Shown here: positions 36,168-46,127 of the stretch, one piece after another | How positions within the stretch are numbered: position 1 is the first letter of the stretch | How the letters are laid out: each line of letters begins with the position of its first letter | Source: Ecdyonurus torrentis | Taxonomy: Eukaryota > Arthropoda > Insecta > Ephemeroptera > Heptageniidae | DNA length: 64,000 nucleotides | NCBI GenBank assembly: GCA_949318235.1 | Contig: OX439134.1 | Coordinates: 31,375,749-31,439,748, forward strand | Reading direction: 5' to 3' | Made by a program: the position numbers and the translations under genes | The notes under the pieces: model-generated | Told to the model about the DNA's origin: nothing | What the model saw: only the letters and a program-made list of their open reading frames with translations | The model's database searches: none

Positions 36168-36300
36168 CGAGTGGGTGAATAATGTTGAAATATTACGAGT
36201 TAGAAAAATTGAGAGCTATAATTTTACCTCTTTTTTTTTACAAATGAATTTTTGCTGTAAACGCACTGAAAGAGAATGAGAGAGAGAGAGAGAGAGTATA
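35836..36300. repeat. poly(A), (CT)n and (GA)n tracts
   Basis: Poly(A) of about 53 bp (35836-35888), (CT)n 36102-36162 and (GA)n 36277-36296. A 72-codon frame over the CT tract is Ser-Leu repeat. Confidence 0.9.
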
Positions 36301-36304
36301 GAGA

Positions 36305-36710
36305 GAATAAAAAGTCGAATGTAACTAATTTCTCTTATTTTTCAAAGCGAGTGGTTTCAAAATTATCCTCAATACATTATAGTGAAATTTTTTTGATACC
36401 ACAACTTTAATGAAGATATTGATGATATCAATATACTGTAATACACAATTTGCAAAACTCTATTGTTGGAAATTAACAAAATCATTCACTCTTTTACATT
36501 AAAAAAGTTAAGGGAGATATAATCGACAACCATTAGCATGGAAAATAATTTTTTATGACAGTTAATTTTTTAATTTTTATAAATGTATGGTTTATTATGA
36601 TTAAATATTATGTAATGTAATATTGTAAAAAAAAAAAAAATTACTTTTGATATAGGCATAATATATTTTTAAATAAAAGTTTGATTTTGGTTAATCATTT
36701 ATTGTTATTA
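36305..36710. other. AT-rich DNA, nothing recognised
   Basis: No feature recognised. Confidence 0.4.
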
Positions 36711-36714
36711 TATT

Positions 36715-37055
36715 AAAATGACAAAACAACAACTAATAATTATGCTATAGCTCATTTTCACCACAATTTATTCTCTATAACATAATTTATGCTATACTTC
36801 ATGTGGTAAGAAAGCATGGTTACTTTTAAAACTGAAATTATGAAACATACTCTGACAAGTGGTTATTGTTAAATTAAAAGTCAGAGGACCATGTAAATGG
36901 CTATATATATGTATTTTTTTGTATGGCCTCTTATAATAAAAATCAATTATTATTAAATACTATGTATATTATTACTTAATTATGTACACTTGTTCATTTT
37001 AGCATTATTTATGCTATACTGACATAAATGTAGCATAAATTACGTAACTAACTTG
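36715..37055 (+). mobile_element. MITE family E copy split by a retroposon
   Basis: The left part, CTAATAATTATGCTATAGCT then CATTTTCACCACAATTTATT, and the right part, GACATAAATGTAGCATAAAT, are family E. At about 36835-36960 lies the same 131-bp-type insertion found at 17452: CTCTGACAAGTGGTTATTGT, AAAAGTCAGAGGACCATGTA and an ATAAAAATCAATTATTATTA tail. Confidence 0.6.
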
Positions 37056-37059
37056 TTGC

Positions 37060-37315
37060 GTGTGGACAAAAATAAAATGTTAATAATTATGCTATAGCTC
37101 ATTTTCAGCACAATTTATTCTCTGTAACATAATTTATGCTATACAGCATGATATTATAAGAAAGCATATTATGCAAATAATTTAATAGTAATGCTACATA
37201 CTATTTATTAAATATTAATATATATTGCATAACTAAATTATATACGGTGTTCAATTTAGCTATAATGACGCAAATGCAGCATAAATTACGAAATTTATTC
37301 TTTCCATGTACGATT
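37060..37315 (+). mobile_element. MITE family E copy, next to the previous one
   Basis: GTGTGGACAAAAATAAAATG at the left and CGAAATTTATTCTTTCCATG at the right. It starts within a few bases of the preceding E copy. The 73-codon minus frame is incidental. Confidence 0.65.
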
Positions 37316-37319
37316 ATGG

Positions 37320-37438
37320 ATATTGTATGGTAAAGGAAAGAAATTGTGAGATAAAATGACAGTATATTTGTCCGTCGCTCTCTCTCTCTCTGTCTCTCTC
37401 TTGTTAAATCGTTAAAAATCAAAAAGTCAAATGTGATT

Positions 37439-37478
<40 letters not shown>

Positions 37479-38110
37479 ATAAAATGAAGCATTACGAGTT
37501 CTATTTTGTACTTTAATATCCGCTTTGTGGTTACCTTTACCAAAGCATCCAAATTCACTTTACTACTTTTTCTTTTTTAATTTCCTTTTTTGCAGACAAG
37601 AAAAAAAAAAAAAAGCGAGCTTGAAGTTGTTTGTTATTCACGTATACAATTTACTACGTCTATGTATGTACACTCACATGTAACAAAAAATATATCACTT
37701 AATTTAAAGTTAATTAATTGCTCTTTGTTAATACGGAGCTATAAAACTTAAATAAAATAGAACGGATAATAAATTATACTTGCTATATATACAGTCTAAT
37801 TACATGGATTTGTACTTGTTTAATTTATGAAAATAAAATGTACGGTATATGTGTACATTATTTGAATATTTTAATTTAAATTCGTAAAATCAATTATGAA
37901 GTTCTACTCTAACAATGTAATATTTTCTTACAATAAATTCTTCAATAAATTACAATTATTTTTTACAATAAATTAATTTCTTGTCATAAATTGGATTTTT
38001 CACTGCAGAAAGTAATAATTTTTTTAGCACAACGTATTAAAAGGACTTTTTTTTTTTTTTTTTTTTTGCATTTCTCTAATTTTTAGATTTTTAATGAACA
38101 GAATAGCATG
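37320..38110. other. AT-rich DNA with short CT and poly(A) runs
   Basis: CT-rich 37377-37400, poly(A) about 37442-37474 and poly(T) 38047-38067. No gene recognised. Confidence 0.4.
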
Positions 38111-38115
38111 TAATC

Positions 38116-38430
38116 GGACGAAACTACGTAATAATTATGCTGTAACTCATTTTCAGCACAATTTGTACAATACAACATAATTTATGCTATACTGCATACT
38201 TCAATTAACTAAATATTATGTTGTATATAGCATAAATATTTTTACTGGCTATATAATTGAGTATTATTTATGCTATTTTGACATAAATGCAGCATAAATT
38301 ATGTAAATTATTACATATTACTAAATATTACGTTATGTAACATAAATATTCATACTGGTTTTTAATTGAACATTATTTATGCTATATTTACATAATGTCT
38401 CTAAAATTACGTAATTTTTGTTCTTCCGTT
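38116..38430 (+). mobile_element. MITE family E copy plus extra right-end fragment
   Basis: ATCGGACGAAACTACGTAATAA... through TAAATGCAGCATAAATTATG is one copy (to about 38312). A further right-half piece (GAACATTATTTATGCTATAT ... AATTACGTAATTTTTGTTCT) follows to about 38430. Confidence 0.55.
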
Positions 38431-38753
38431 AATGTAATTTAAAAGTTGTTTCCTAAACTTTTAGGTGTCATTTGACAGTCAATAATAAAACAATTAAGAC
38501 TCTTCTTGGTCATAAGAAAAAAAAAAAAAAAAAAAAAAACTTGAGGAGTAAAATTTCAAAATTCAAAATTTTAGATAGTGATTCCCATTATTATTTTTTT
38601 AATTTCATTTTGAGTTATCTATCATTGAGACAAATAAAATTTTTCTATAAATTTTCGTAAAGTCTCTGCGGTACCTCATTGTTAGCGTATAGTAAATAGT
38701 AAAAAAAACATTAGAATCTCATTTTCTATATAAGATGAGAAAAAGGTACTTAC

Positions 38754-38877
38754 TCTTTGCGTTGTTCCCTATGTGGGTGGTCCTTGGGGTATCTGAGACG
38801 CAGGTTACGTCTGATGTCGCTAGTCTCATTCACTTTGCGGCTAGAGCTAAGGCTGGCAGGTAACAACATTGCCGTCT
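38754..38877 (-). CDS. candidate protein-coding exon with splice donor
   Basis: Best host-gene candidate in the window, on the minus strand. The exon ends CGCAAAGA and is followed by a near-consensus donor GTAAGTACC. The left boundary could be an acceptor (GTTACAG before AGACGG at 38877), or the start codon could lie inside this exon. One frame is open throughout. From the ATG at 38869-38867 it reads MLLPASLSSSRKVNETSDIR and continues with a basic, charged tail (RRNLRLRYPKDHPHREQRK) to the donor. Base composition is clearly more GC-balanced than the flanks. No homologue is recognised, and no downstream exon is visible on the minus strand towards position 1. It may be a first coding exon with a long intron, an exon remnant, or part of an unknown repeat. 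Confidence is moderate for an exon and low for function. Confidence 0.45.
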
Positions 38878-38960
38878 CTGTAACATAATCAAGTATAACA
38901 TCAGTTTACCTGCAGATCTTTGCCATCTATTACATCAACCTGTTCAATATCACTACAAAT

Positions 38961-39055
38961 CATAGACATATACACTAGACGCGGCAAAGGGATTACCACC
39001 TGAAGCAAAAGTCAGTCTCCCACTATATAGCGTGTGACGTCAGGTTAGTTGAAGG
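38961..39055 (-). promoter_or_regulatory. possible upstream region with CRE, shared with 46.0 kb
   Basis: Upstream of the candidate minus-strand exon. It contains TGACGTCA (39035-39042), preceded on the minus strand by CCTTCAACTAACC. It also has a 23-bp block (38961-38983, CGCGTCTAGTGTATATG... on the minus strand) that is identical to 46104-46126. The paired occurrence of both blocks in the same order at two places argues for function or for a shared repeat. No TATA box is convincing. Confidence 0.35.
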
Positions 39056-39069
39056 CAAGGTAGAGTCTT

Positions 39070-39574
39070 CACAAAGTATATATCTTTTAGCCTCTCAAAA
39101 GTAAACAATATAAGATGCATTGAAAATGCAATGAATTGCATTATTATTATTTATATTATTTTTTTTTATCCAGCTATATAGATTTTATTATTATTATTAT
39201 TATAAGAAGCAAATTTTTTATATTTTTCATTTAACTTTTTGGATTATATTCATTTATATTAGGATATACTTATACTGTTCGAGTACATTATATATAATAA
39301 TACATAATATTAATTAATATTATTTTATCTTACAAATATTATTGATTAATTTTTTTTTAAATTTAGATTTTTTAAGCGTCATAAAAAAAAAAACGTGTAT
39401 CTTCTGCTAAACAAAATAAGAAGTTTTCACTATATAGTTTAATATTGTTGTATACATTTTTAAAATATTATTTATTATTACTCAAATAATTTCATGTTTT
39501 ATGAACAATTAAATAGTTGTAAAATGTTTTAACATGTGGTAGAATTTGATTTTAGAAAATAAAAACGAAAAGAG

Positions 39575-39667
<93 letters not shown>

Positions 39668-40170
39668 ACCGAATGACTATCATAATATTAAAATTTTTTT
39701 TATATTTATATAAAAAAACGGTGCTTGCTAATTTTAGGCAGTAAAACAGAACTCAATAAATTTATATATTTAGGCAAAAAATATAAATACTTTTATTAAT
39801 ATTATACTTTTATAATATAAAAATGTATAATATTGGATCATAATTTGTCTTTTTAATATTGTTTGCCTATTTATAAATATATAATAAAATTTAATTGTTC
39901 ACTTTTTTTTATTTTTTATTTTAAAGATGTTTTGGAAATGTGAATTTGATAAGAACAGCATCATTTTACAACTTGCGCACTGAACTCCATCCCGACTGTT
40001 CAAATTAAGAAATCAGGTTCAAAATGCAATGAACATAATGATGCATATATTTTGACGCGGTAAAATTCACTCGACGAATTGCAATGAGACATTTTTAATA
40101 ATATATGTAATGACTGCATCTTTTGAGAAGATGAAAATAAAAATATTATTTTAAATGTGTAGTTATATTA
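39070..40170. repeat. AT-rich DNA with (GA)n microsatellite
   Basis: (GA)n at 39577-39666 (about 90 bp). The remainder is AT-rich with no gene or shared repeat recognised. Confidence 0.8.
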
Positions 40171-40173
40171 TAA

Positions 40174-40218
40174 TAATATAATATAACATTACATAATATG
40201 TAATGTTATATTATATTA
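40174..40218. repeat. perfect 21-bp-arm AT hairpin
   Basis: TAATATAATATAACATTACA then T (40174-40194), a 3-nt loop AAT, then the exact complement to 40218. It is followed by TATAGTATATA repeats and an (AT)n tract at about 40298-40385. Confidence 0.85.
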
Positions 40219-40295
40219 TACTATATTATATAGTATGTTATATACTATATATAACATATATAGTATATATATATAGTATATAGTATATATATATA

Positions 40296-40387
<92 letters not shown>

Positions 40388-40458
40388 CATATATACATAT
40401 ATACATTATATACTATATTATATATTATACTGTATGTTTGTGTGTGTGTGTATTTATG

Positions 40459-40495
<37 letters not shown>
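40219..40495. repeat. (AT)n tracts beside the Penelope 3' end
   Basis: Imperfect TATAGTATATATA (40219-40300), (AT)n to 40385, then another (AT)n (about 40465-40496) that abuts the left Penelope copy. The right copy also has (AT)n nearby (45603-45672). Confidence 0.92.
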
Positions 40496-40500
<5 letters not shown>

Positions 40501-40743
40501 TGAAGAAATGTTGGTCTTACCTTTTTAAGACCCTGGGCTTTTCACTCGCTGAAGTTTGTCTTGAATTTTAACAAATTAAAATTACGTCACAATACAATGT
40601 ACATATTAAAAACTCAATTCACTATAGTCTTTAAAATTTACATAGCTATGTTAAAATTACACTACACAAACATGAACGTTTTCGGAAAACTGCATATATA
40701 AAAATATATGTGTGTCGGTTTTCCTTACTCCTATGTCACTGAA

Positions 40744-41664
40744 CTATGAAATGTTGGTTCGTTTCTCTATGCGAGCCGACCGTCGCAGAGGGAGGGGAAG
40801 TTTGTTGTTATTTTGCACGTGATTCTTCTCCTTATCTATACGGTCAGGTTGTATAGCTTTCTTATATGGAGGTAAGAGTGATGTCCAAATGGGGGGTAAA
40901 TCATAACTTGGTTGACTTATCGTGTCATTCTGCCTTCTCACCATCTCTATTGCTTCTAATATTTTCCTCTTTTTATAATGACTCTCCCTGCCAATTACCT
41001 TAGCCTCATCCCACTTAATCTGATGTTTGTTTTCTAATGCATGGTCTACTAATTTTGAATAACCAGCGTCTTCTTTTTCTATCTTTTGTCTGTGTTCTTT
41101 CACTCTTATATCAAGTGGGCGGCTTGTTTCTCCAATATATTCTTTTTCACACATGCATGGTATTGAATATACTACATTTTTGTTAATATTTTTATTTGCT
41201 TCTGGTTTGGTTCTAACTAAATTTGATTTAACTGTATCTTTTGAAGTACAAACAGCACGTAAATTAAATTGTCTACTCAGCCGTTGTATTACTTCACTTA
41301 ACCCTTGGACATAAGGGATACAAATTGTGGCTTCCGGTTTTTCGTTTTCTTTGTTTGTCTTCTCTGTCTGCAGTTTCTTCTTTACTTTTTCAACAATATG
41401 GTGAGGATAATCATTATCTAATAACACTTTTTTAATAATTTCTTCTTCCTTCTTCATTTCTACTTTGTCACTACAATGACTTTTTGCTCTATGTAATAAA
41501 GTCACTGCAACACCAATCTTTGTAGCTTGAGGATGATTTGAATGATAATTTAAATATCTCCCACTATCTGTTGGCTTTCTATATACAGCAGTAGTAATTT
41601 TGTTATTAATTCTTTTTACATTAATATCTAAAAATGGCAATTGTCCTTCTTTCTCATATTCTAT
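40744..41664 (-). pseudogene. Penelope-like element ORF, 5'-truncated (left copy)
   Basis: C-terminal part of a Penelope-like reverse transcriptase-endonuclease. The frame enters at IEYEKEGQLPFLDI, just downstream of the RT catalytic YVDD, so the polymerase fingers and palm are missing. It keeps the post-catalytic RT motif VYRKPTDSGRYLNYHSNHP and a basic linker. It also has a GIY-YIG endonuclease of the PLE type: VVYSIPCMC, then EYIGETSRP with the conserved Arg in DIRVKEH and a Glu-containing helix KKRKILEAIEM. A short basic C-terminus (RRSARIEKR) follows. Over the shared region its protein is identical to the right-hand copy (44288-45319). It begins exactly where the hairpin present in the right arm is missing. 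It cannot encode an active RT alone, but the endonuclease domain looks intact. Confidence 0.9.
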
Positions 41665-41665
41665 T

Positions 41666-42670
41666 GGAAGAAAATTAAATCTGATTCAAAAAGTTGGCAC
41701 CCAACCCGCTAGGATCGCTCTGAAAAAAATTATGTGTATTAAGGGAGCAATTCTAAGAATCATGACCAAGTTTGAGATTCCTAGGTTGATAACTCTAATT
41801 TTGGTGGCGCTAAAACAAAAAGTGGTAATTGCGAGCGCTGGAGCGGCGGAGCGCTTATAGGGATATTTGAGTACTCATATCTTGTCAAATATATGAGTTA
41901 GATATTTGAAACTTTTTTTACTTAAAGACAACTTAAATGTTGCTTTAATCAAAGCATTAATTTTTGGTTAACAAAATTAATGCTCCAATTAAAATTTTCT
42001 CAAAATGGTAGAAATCAATATATTTTTTGTTTCATAAAGGCATGCTACACATCGTTAAAAATTATTTTTGGCTCATTTACGGTCTAGGTGTATCAACCAT
42101 GTTTATTTAAGCATGTAAAAGTAATTGCCAAATTTTTTTAAAATTTTGGTGACCTTCAAATCAAGTCCCCAACATGACGATTTTTCTGAAATTCAACATG
42201 TTCGTGAGCAAATAAACCAGGTCCTTCCTAATTTTTAAAATATGTTATGCATGTGAGATGAAAGCTAAGAATGTGTACTTTTAGAAACTACAATAATAGT
42301 TTTGCTTTTTTGCGTTGTCAATTTTTTACAGCGGTTTCTGTAGAGGCCTCCGCGCAGGGTTAGCGCGCCGCGTAGCACGGCTTACCGGCTCCTCGCATTA
42401 ACTTTGCGAGCCTATAAAACTATGTCTGCTACCCCAAACTTGATTTTACTTAATATTAATGTAACCGGCATAATATGAAGAGTTATAATCCAAAATAAAA
42501 ATGGTGCTTTTTGATTTCCATGAATCATGTTCGAGTGCCGTGTGAGTATGCAATACGCGGGCATCAAGTATGGCTTGTGTATAACATGCATCTCTCGTAT
42601 TCAAACATGACGTGGTTTCTGCAGCAAATTATCGCCTTTTTAAACCTTACAACTGTAACTTAGATAATTT
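41666..42670. repeat. inner left palindrome arm, unidentified
   Basis: About 1 kb matching 43137-44139 in reverse. It contains GC-rich words unusual for the window (GGAGCGGCGGAGCGC; AGGCCTCCGCGC then GCGCGCCGCGTAGCACGG). It has no open frame of note and no family ends that I recognise. It joins the Penelope fragment directly. It may be a Penelope 5' region, another element, or host DNA copied during the palindrome event. Confidence 0.6.
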
Positions 42671-42861
42671 AGCTACCCCCACCCCTCCCAAAAATTATGC
42701 ATAACCTACCCCCCCCCCCCCCCCCAGGAGTTCTTAAAAATGCAAATTGCAAAATAAGCTTAAACTCAAAACATGATGTACGTGACATTTGCGGGTCTAG
42801 TTACTATACTCGCAAATTTCTCTTATCTTAAGTTTTGGTTTGAATCTAGTTTTTAAATAGC

Positions 42862-42899
<38 letters not shown>

Positions 42900-42913
42900 G
42901 AGAAGAAATGCTT

Positions 42914-42948
<35 letters not shown>

Positions 42949-43136
42949 TTGCTAGGTTTAAATTATCAATAGTATGTGGCAAAAATTGCGTCATATTCGA
43001 AAAAGAGTGGTGCACTTTACACACAAGTCATACTTTAAGTCCTATTATCGTATTGTTTACACGCGCGGGCACGCTAAAAAATAAATAAAAATAAGAAAAG
43101 GGAGAGAGAGATAAGAGATTTTTTTTTTTTGAAGGC
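42671..43136. repeat. palindrome loop with poly(C) and a poly(A)/poly(T) hairpin
   Basis: Not inverted between the two sides. It contains poly(C) 42709-42725, poly(A) about 42870-42893 and poly(T) about 42918-42945. The last two flank ACTAAAGAGAAGAAATGCTT, forming a small hairpin centred at about 42905, the same point as the inner palindrome axis. A 79-codon minus frame at 43057-43296 overlaps the right arm and has no recognisable domain. Confidence 0.7.
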
Positions 43137-44139
43137 AAATTATCCTAGTTACAGTTGTAAGGTTTAAAAAGGCGATAATTTGCTGCAGAAACCACGTCAT
43201 GTTTGAATACGAGAGATGCATGTTATACACAAGCCATACTTGATGCCCGCGTATTGCATACTCACACGGCACTCGAACATGATTCATGGAAATCAAAAAG
43301 CACCATTTTTATTTTGGATTATAACTCTTCATATTATGCCGGTTACATTAATATAAAGTAAAATCAAGTTTGGGGTAGCAGACATAGTTTTATAGGCTCG
43401 CAAAGTTAATGCGAGGAGCCGGTAAGCCGTGCTACGCGGCGCGCTAACCCCGCGCGGAGGCCTCTACAGAAACCGCTGTAAAAAATTGACAACGCAAAAA
43501 AGCAAAACTATTATTGTAGTTTCTAAAAGTACACATTCTTAGCTTTCATCTCACATGCATAACATATTTTAAAAATTAGGAAGGACCTGGTTTATTTGCT
43601 CACGAACATGTTGAATTTCAGAAAAATCGTCATGTTGGGGACTTGATTTGAAGGTCACCAAAATTTTAAAAAATTTGGCAATTACTTTTACATGCTTAAA
43701 TAAACATGGTTGATACACCTAGACCGTAAATGAGCCAAAAATAATTTTTAACGATGTGTAGCATGCCTTTATGAAACAAAAAATATATTGATTTCTACCA
43801 TTTTGAGAAAATTTTAATTGGAGCATTAATTTTGTTAACCAAAAATTAATGCTTTGATTAAAGCAACATTTAAGTTGTCTTTAAGTAAAAAAAGTTTCAA
43901 ATATCTAACTCATATATTTGACAAGATATGAGTACTCAAATATCCCTATAAGCGCTCCGCCGCTCCAGCGCTCGCAATTACCACTTTTTGTTTTAGCGCC
44001 ACCAAAATTAGAGTTATCAACCTAGGAATCTCAAACTTGGTCATGATTCTTAGAATTGCTCCCTTAATACACATAATTTTTTTCAGAGTGATCCTAGAGG
44101 GTTGGGTGTCAACTTTTTGAATCAGATTTAATTTTCTTC
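43137..44139. repeat. inner right palindrome arm, unidentified
   Basis: Reverse copy of 41666-42670, differing at a handful of positions (for example GTGTCAACTT against GGCACCCAACC context, and ATCCTAGAGGG against the left-arm GCTAGGATCG). It leads directly into the 116-bp hairpin at 44140. Confidence 0.6.
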
Positions 44140-44400
44140 ATTGTGAATTTTATGGATTCTGCTTGACTATTCATATGTTGTAAAAAAGACTCCACAGGAC
44201 CTTCATTCTGTGGCCAGATAAGAAATGTGTCATCTACGTATCTTTTATACAATATTGGTTTAATAATGGATGGTTTAATAATGGATATTGTATAAAAGAT
44301 ACGTAGATGACACATTTCTTATCTGGCCACAGAATGAAGGTCCTGTGGAGTCTTTTTTACAACATATGAATAGTCAAGCAGAATCCATAAAATTCACAAT
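44140..44400. repeat. 116-bp-arm hairpin made from the RT catalytic region
   Basis: Left arm 44140-44255 and right arm 44285-44400 are exact complements as far as I can read. The 29-bp spacer is a two-fold repeat of about 15 bp (TGGTTTAATAATGGA). The arms encode the Penelope RT catalytic stretch (RYVDDTFLIWPQ) on both strands. The left palindrome arm lacks positions equivalent to 44140-44396. Its junction CTTCCAATAGAA equals CTTC (44136-44139) joined to CAATAGAA (44397). Confidence 0.92.
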
Positions 44401-45319
44401 AGAATATGAGAAAGAAGGACAATTGCCATTTTTAGATATTAATGTAAAAAGAATTAATAACAAAATTACTACTGCTGTATATAGAAAGCCAACAGATAGT
44501 GGGAGATATTTAAATTATCATTCAAATCATCCTCAAGCTACAAAGATTGGTGTTGCAGTGACTTTATTACATAGAGCAAAAAGTCATTGTAGTGACAAAG
44601 TAGAAATGAAGAAGGAAGAAGAAATTATTAAAAAAGTGTTATTAGATAATGATTATCCTCACCATATTGTTGAAAAAGTAAAGAAGAAACTGCAGACAGA
44701 GAAGACAAACAAAGAAAACGAAAAACCGGAAGCCACAATTTGTATCCCTTATGTCCAAGGGTTAAGTGAAGTAATACAACGGCTGAGTAGACAATTTAAT
44801 TTACGTGCTGTTTGTACTTCAAAAGATACAGTTAAATCAAATTTAGTTAGAACCAAACCAGAAGCAAATAAAAATATTAACAAAAATGTAGTATATTCAA
44901 TACCATGCATGTGTGAAAAAGAATATATTGGAGAAACAAGCCGCCCACTTGATATAAGAGTGAAAGAACACAGACAAAAGATAGAAAAAGAAGACGCTGG
45001 TTATTCAAAATTAGTAGACCATGCATTAGAAAACAAACATCAGATTAAGTGGGATGAGGCTAAGGTAATTGGCAGGGAGAGTCATTATAAAAAGAGGAAA
45101 ATATTAGAAGCAATAGAGATGGTGAGAAGGCAGAATGACACGATAAGTCAACCAAGTTATGATTTACCCCCCATTTGGACATCACTCTTACCTCCATATA
45201 AGAAAGCTATACAACCTGACCGTATAGATAAGGAGAAGAATCACGTGCAAAATAACAACAAACTTCCCCTCCCTCTGCGACGGTCGGCTCGCATAGAGAA
45301 ACGAACCAACATTTCATAG
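44288..45319 (+). pseudogene. Penelope-like element ORF, 5'-truncated (right copy)
   Basis: 343 codons from the RT catalytic motif to a stop, read from a non-ATG codon because the 5' part is missing. Approximate residues: YVDD 5-8 (RT motif C), LPFLDI 46-51, VYRKPTDSGRYLNYHSN 64-80, basic/coiled linker 100-150. The GIY-YIG endonuclease runs from 201: VYS 202-204, Cys207 and Cys209, YIG 213-215, Arg224 and His228 in RVKEH, Glu274/Glu277 in the last helix. The basic tail ends in RRSARIEKRTNIS. PLEs combine a telomerase-like RT with this endonuclease and copy themselves at the nick. This copy keeps less than half the usual protein. The reading frame is undamaged, so it is young or preserved by exchange with the left copy. 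Confidence 0.92.
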
Positions 45320-45596
45320 TTCAGTGACATAGGAGTAAGGAAAACCGACACACATATATTTTTATATATGCAGTTTTCCGAAAACGTTCATGTTTGTGTA
45401 GTGTAATTTTAACATAGCTATGTAAATTTTAAAGACTATAGTGAATTGAGTTTTTAATATGTACATTGTATTGTGACGTAATTTTAATTTGTTAAAATTC
45501 AAGACAAACTTCAGCGAGTGAAAAGCCCAGGGTCTTAAAAAGGTAAGACCAACATTTCTTCAATCATCATGTTACCTCGCTCGAAATTCAATTGTT

Positions 45597-45602
<6 letters not shown>

Positions 45603-45672
<70 letters not shown>
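45603..45672. repeat. (AT)n microsatellite right of the palindrome
   Basis: About 70 bp of alternating AT, starting 36 bp beyond the right Penelope 3' end. Confidence 0.95.
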
Positions 45673-45675
<3 letters not shown>

Positions 45676-45725
45676 CCACTTATATTTTATTTTTAATTAA
45701 TAAATAAATATTAATTAAAATACCC

Positions 45726-45845
45726 ATGAAAGTAATTCCTGTTCTTGTAGTTTCTTTGGTTTGTGTGCTCGTGCAATTGAACGCTGCACAATATCGTCCC
45801 ATTTTATTATTTAATCTTATTTTTATTCAAATTGAAACCAAATAA
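45726..45845 (+). CDS. small ORF with signal-peptide-like N-terminus (doubtful)
   Basis: 39 codons starting MKVIPVLVVSLVCVLVQLNA, a positively charged start, a hydrophobic core and a plausible A-A cleavage site. AQYRPILLFN follows and a stop comes soon after. It could be the first exon of a secreted protein or a chance frame. No convincing splice donor lies directly after the signal-like part, and the start context is poor (C at -3). Confidence 0.2.
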   Translation: MKVIPVLVVSLVCVLVQLNAAQYRPILLFNLIFIQIETK

Positions 45846-45959
45846 AAAATTTGCTAGTGCAGCTTCATTTTTAACACATCCATCTGCTACAAAATTTGTC
45901 TCCAAACTCCGAGTACCGACCGCGCAACGAGACGATAAAAGAAATGAACCGTAATGTTT

Positions 45960-46126
45960 CTAGGTAAGGGCGCCAAACCTTCAACTAATGTGACGTCAAT
46001 TTACCTGGTTTAAGAGAATTTTACCTTTTTTTACCACCCACTTAATCCTTTATTTTTGCCTCTTTGTAGCTGTATGAAAAGTATGGAGTTGTAAGTAGCA
46101 GTACGCGTCTAGTGTATATGTCTATG
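45960..46126 (+). promoter_or_regulatory. CRE plus block shared with 39.0 kb
   Basis: CCTTCAACTAATG then TGACGTCA (45991-45998), and 105 bp further a 23-bp block (46104-46126) identical to the reverse complement of 38961-38983. A donor-like TCTAGGTAAGGG lies just upstream (about 45958). Orientation is opposite to the 39-kb copy, and the two flank the palindrome, pointing outwards. Confidence 0.35.
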
Positions 46127-46127
46127 C

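Larger units (their letters stand above)
40496..45567. repeat. giant palindrome carrying two outward-facing Penelope copies
   Basis: Left arm 40496-42670, right arm 43137-45567, loop of about 466 bp. Paired positions sum to 86063 in the outer part and about 85806-85807 in the inner part. The shift of about 257 bp is explained by one deletion of the hairpin at 44140-44396 from the left arm. Outside that, the arms appear about 99% identical by eye: a few substitutions near 41700/44090 and one in CCGCGCAGGG versus CCGCGCGGGG. Each arm has two parts: an outer Penelope 3' half (left 40496-41665) and an inner segment of about 1 kb (41666-42670 and 43137-44139) of unknown origin, with no long open frame. 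High identity implies recent formation or ongoing arm-to-arm conversion. An assembly artefact is possible. Confidence 0.92.

Noticed and set aside
38878..38909. 32-bp intron between the candidate exon and an upstream open stretch (GTAAAC...TTACAG)
   Set aside because: Too short for normal splicing, and the frames on the two sides do not join in phase.
41600..41860. 86-codon plus frame across the left palindrome arm
   Set aside because: Antisense to the Penelope frame and continuing into the unidentified inner arm; no domain and no support.
44109..44315. 68-codon minus frame with a YVDD motif
   Set aside because: It is the inverted half of the 116-bp hairpin, a copy of the RT fragment on the other strand, and not a separate gene.
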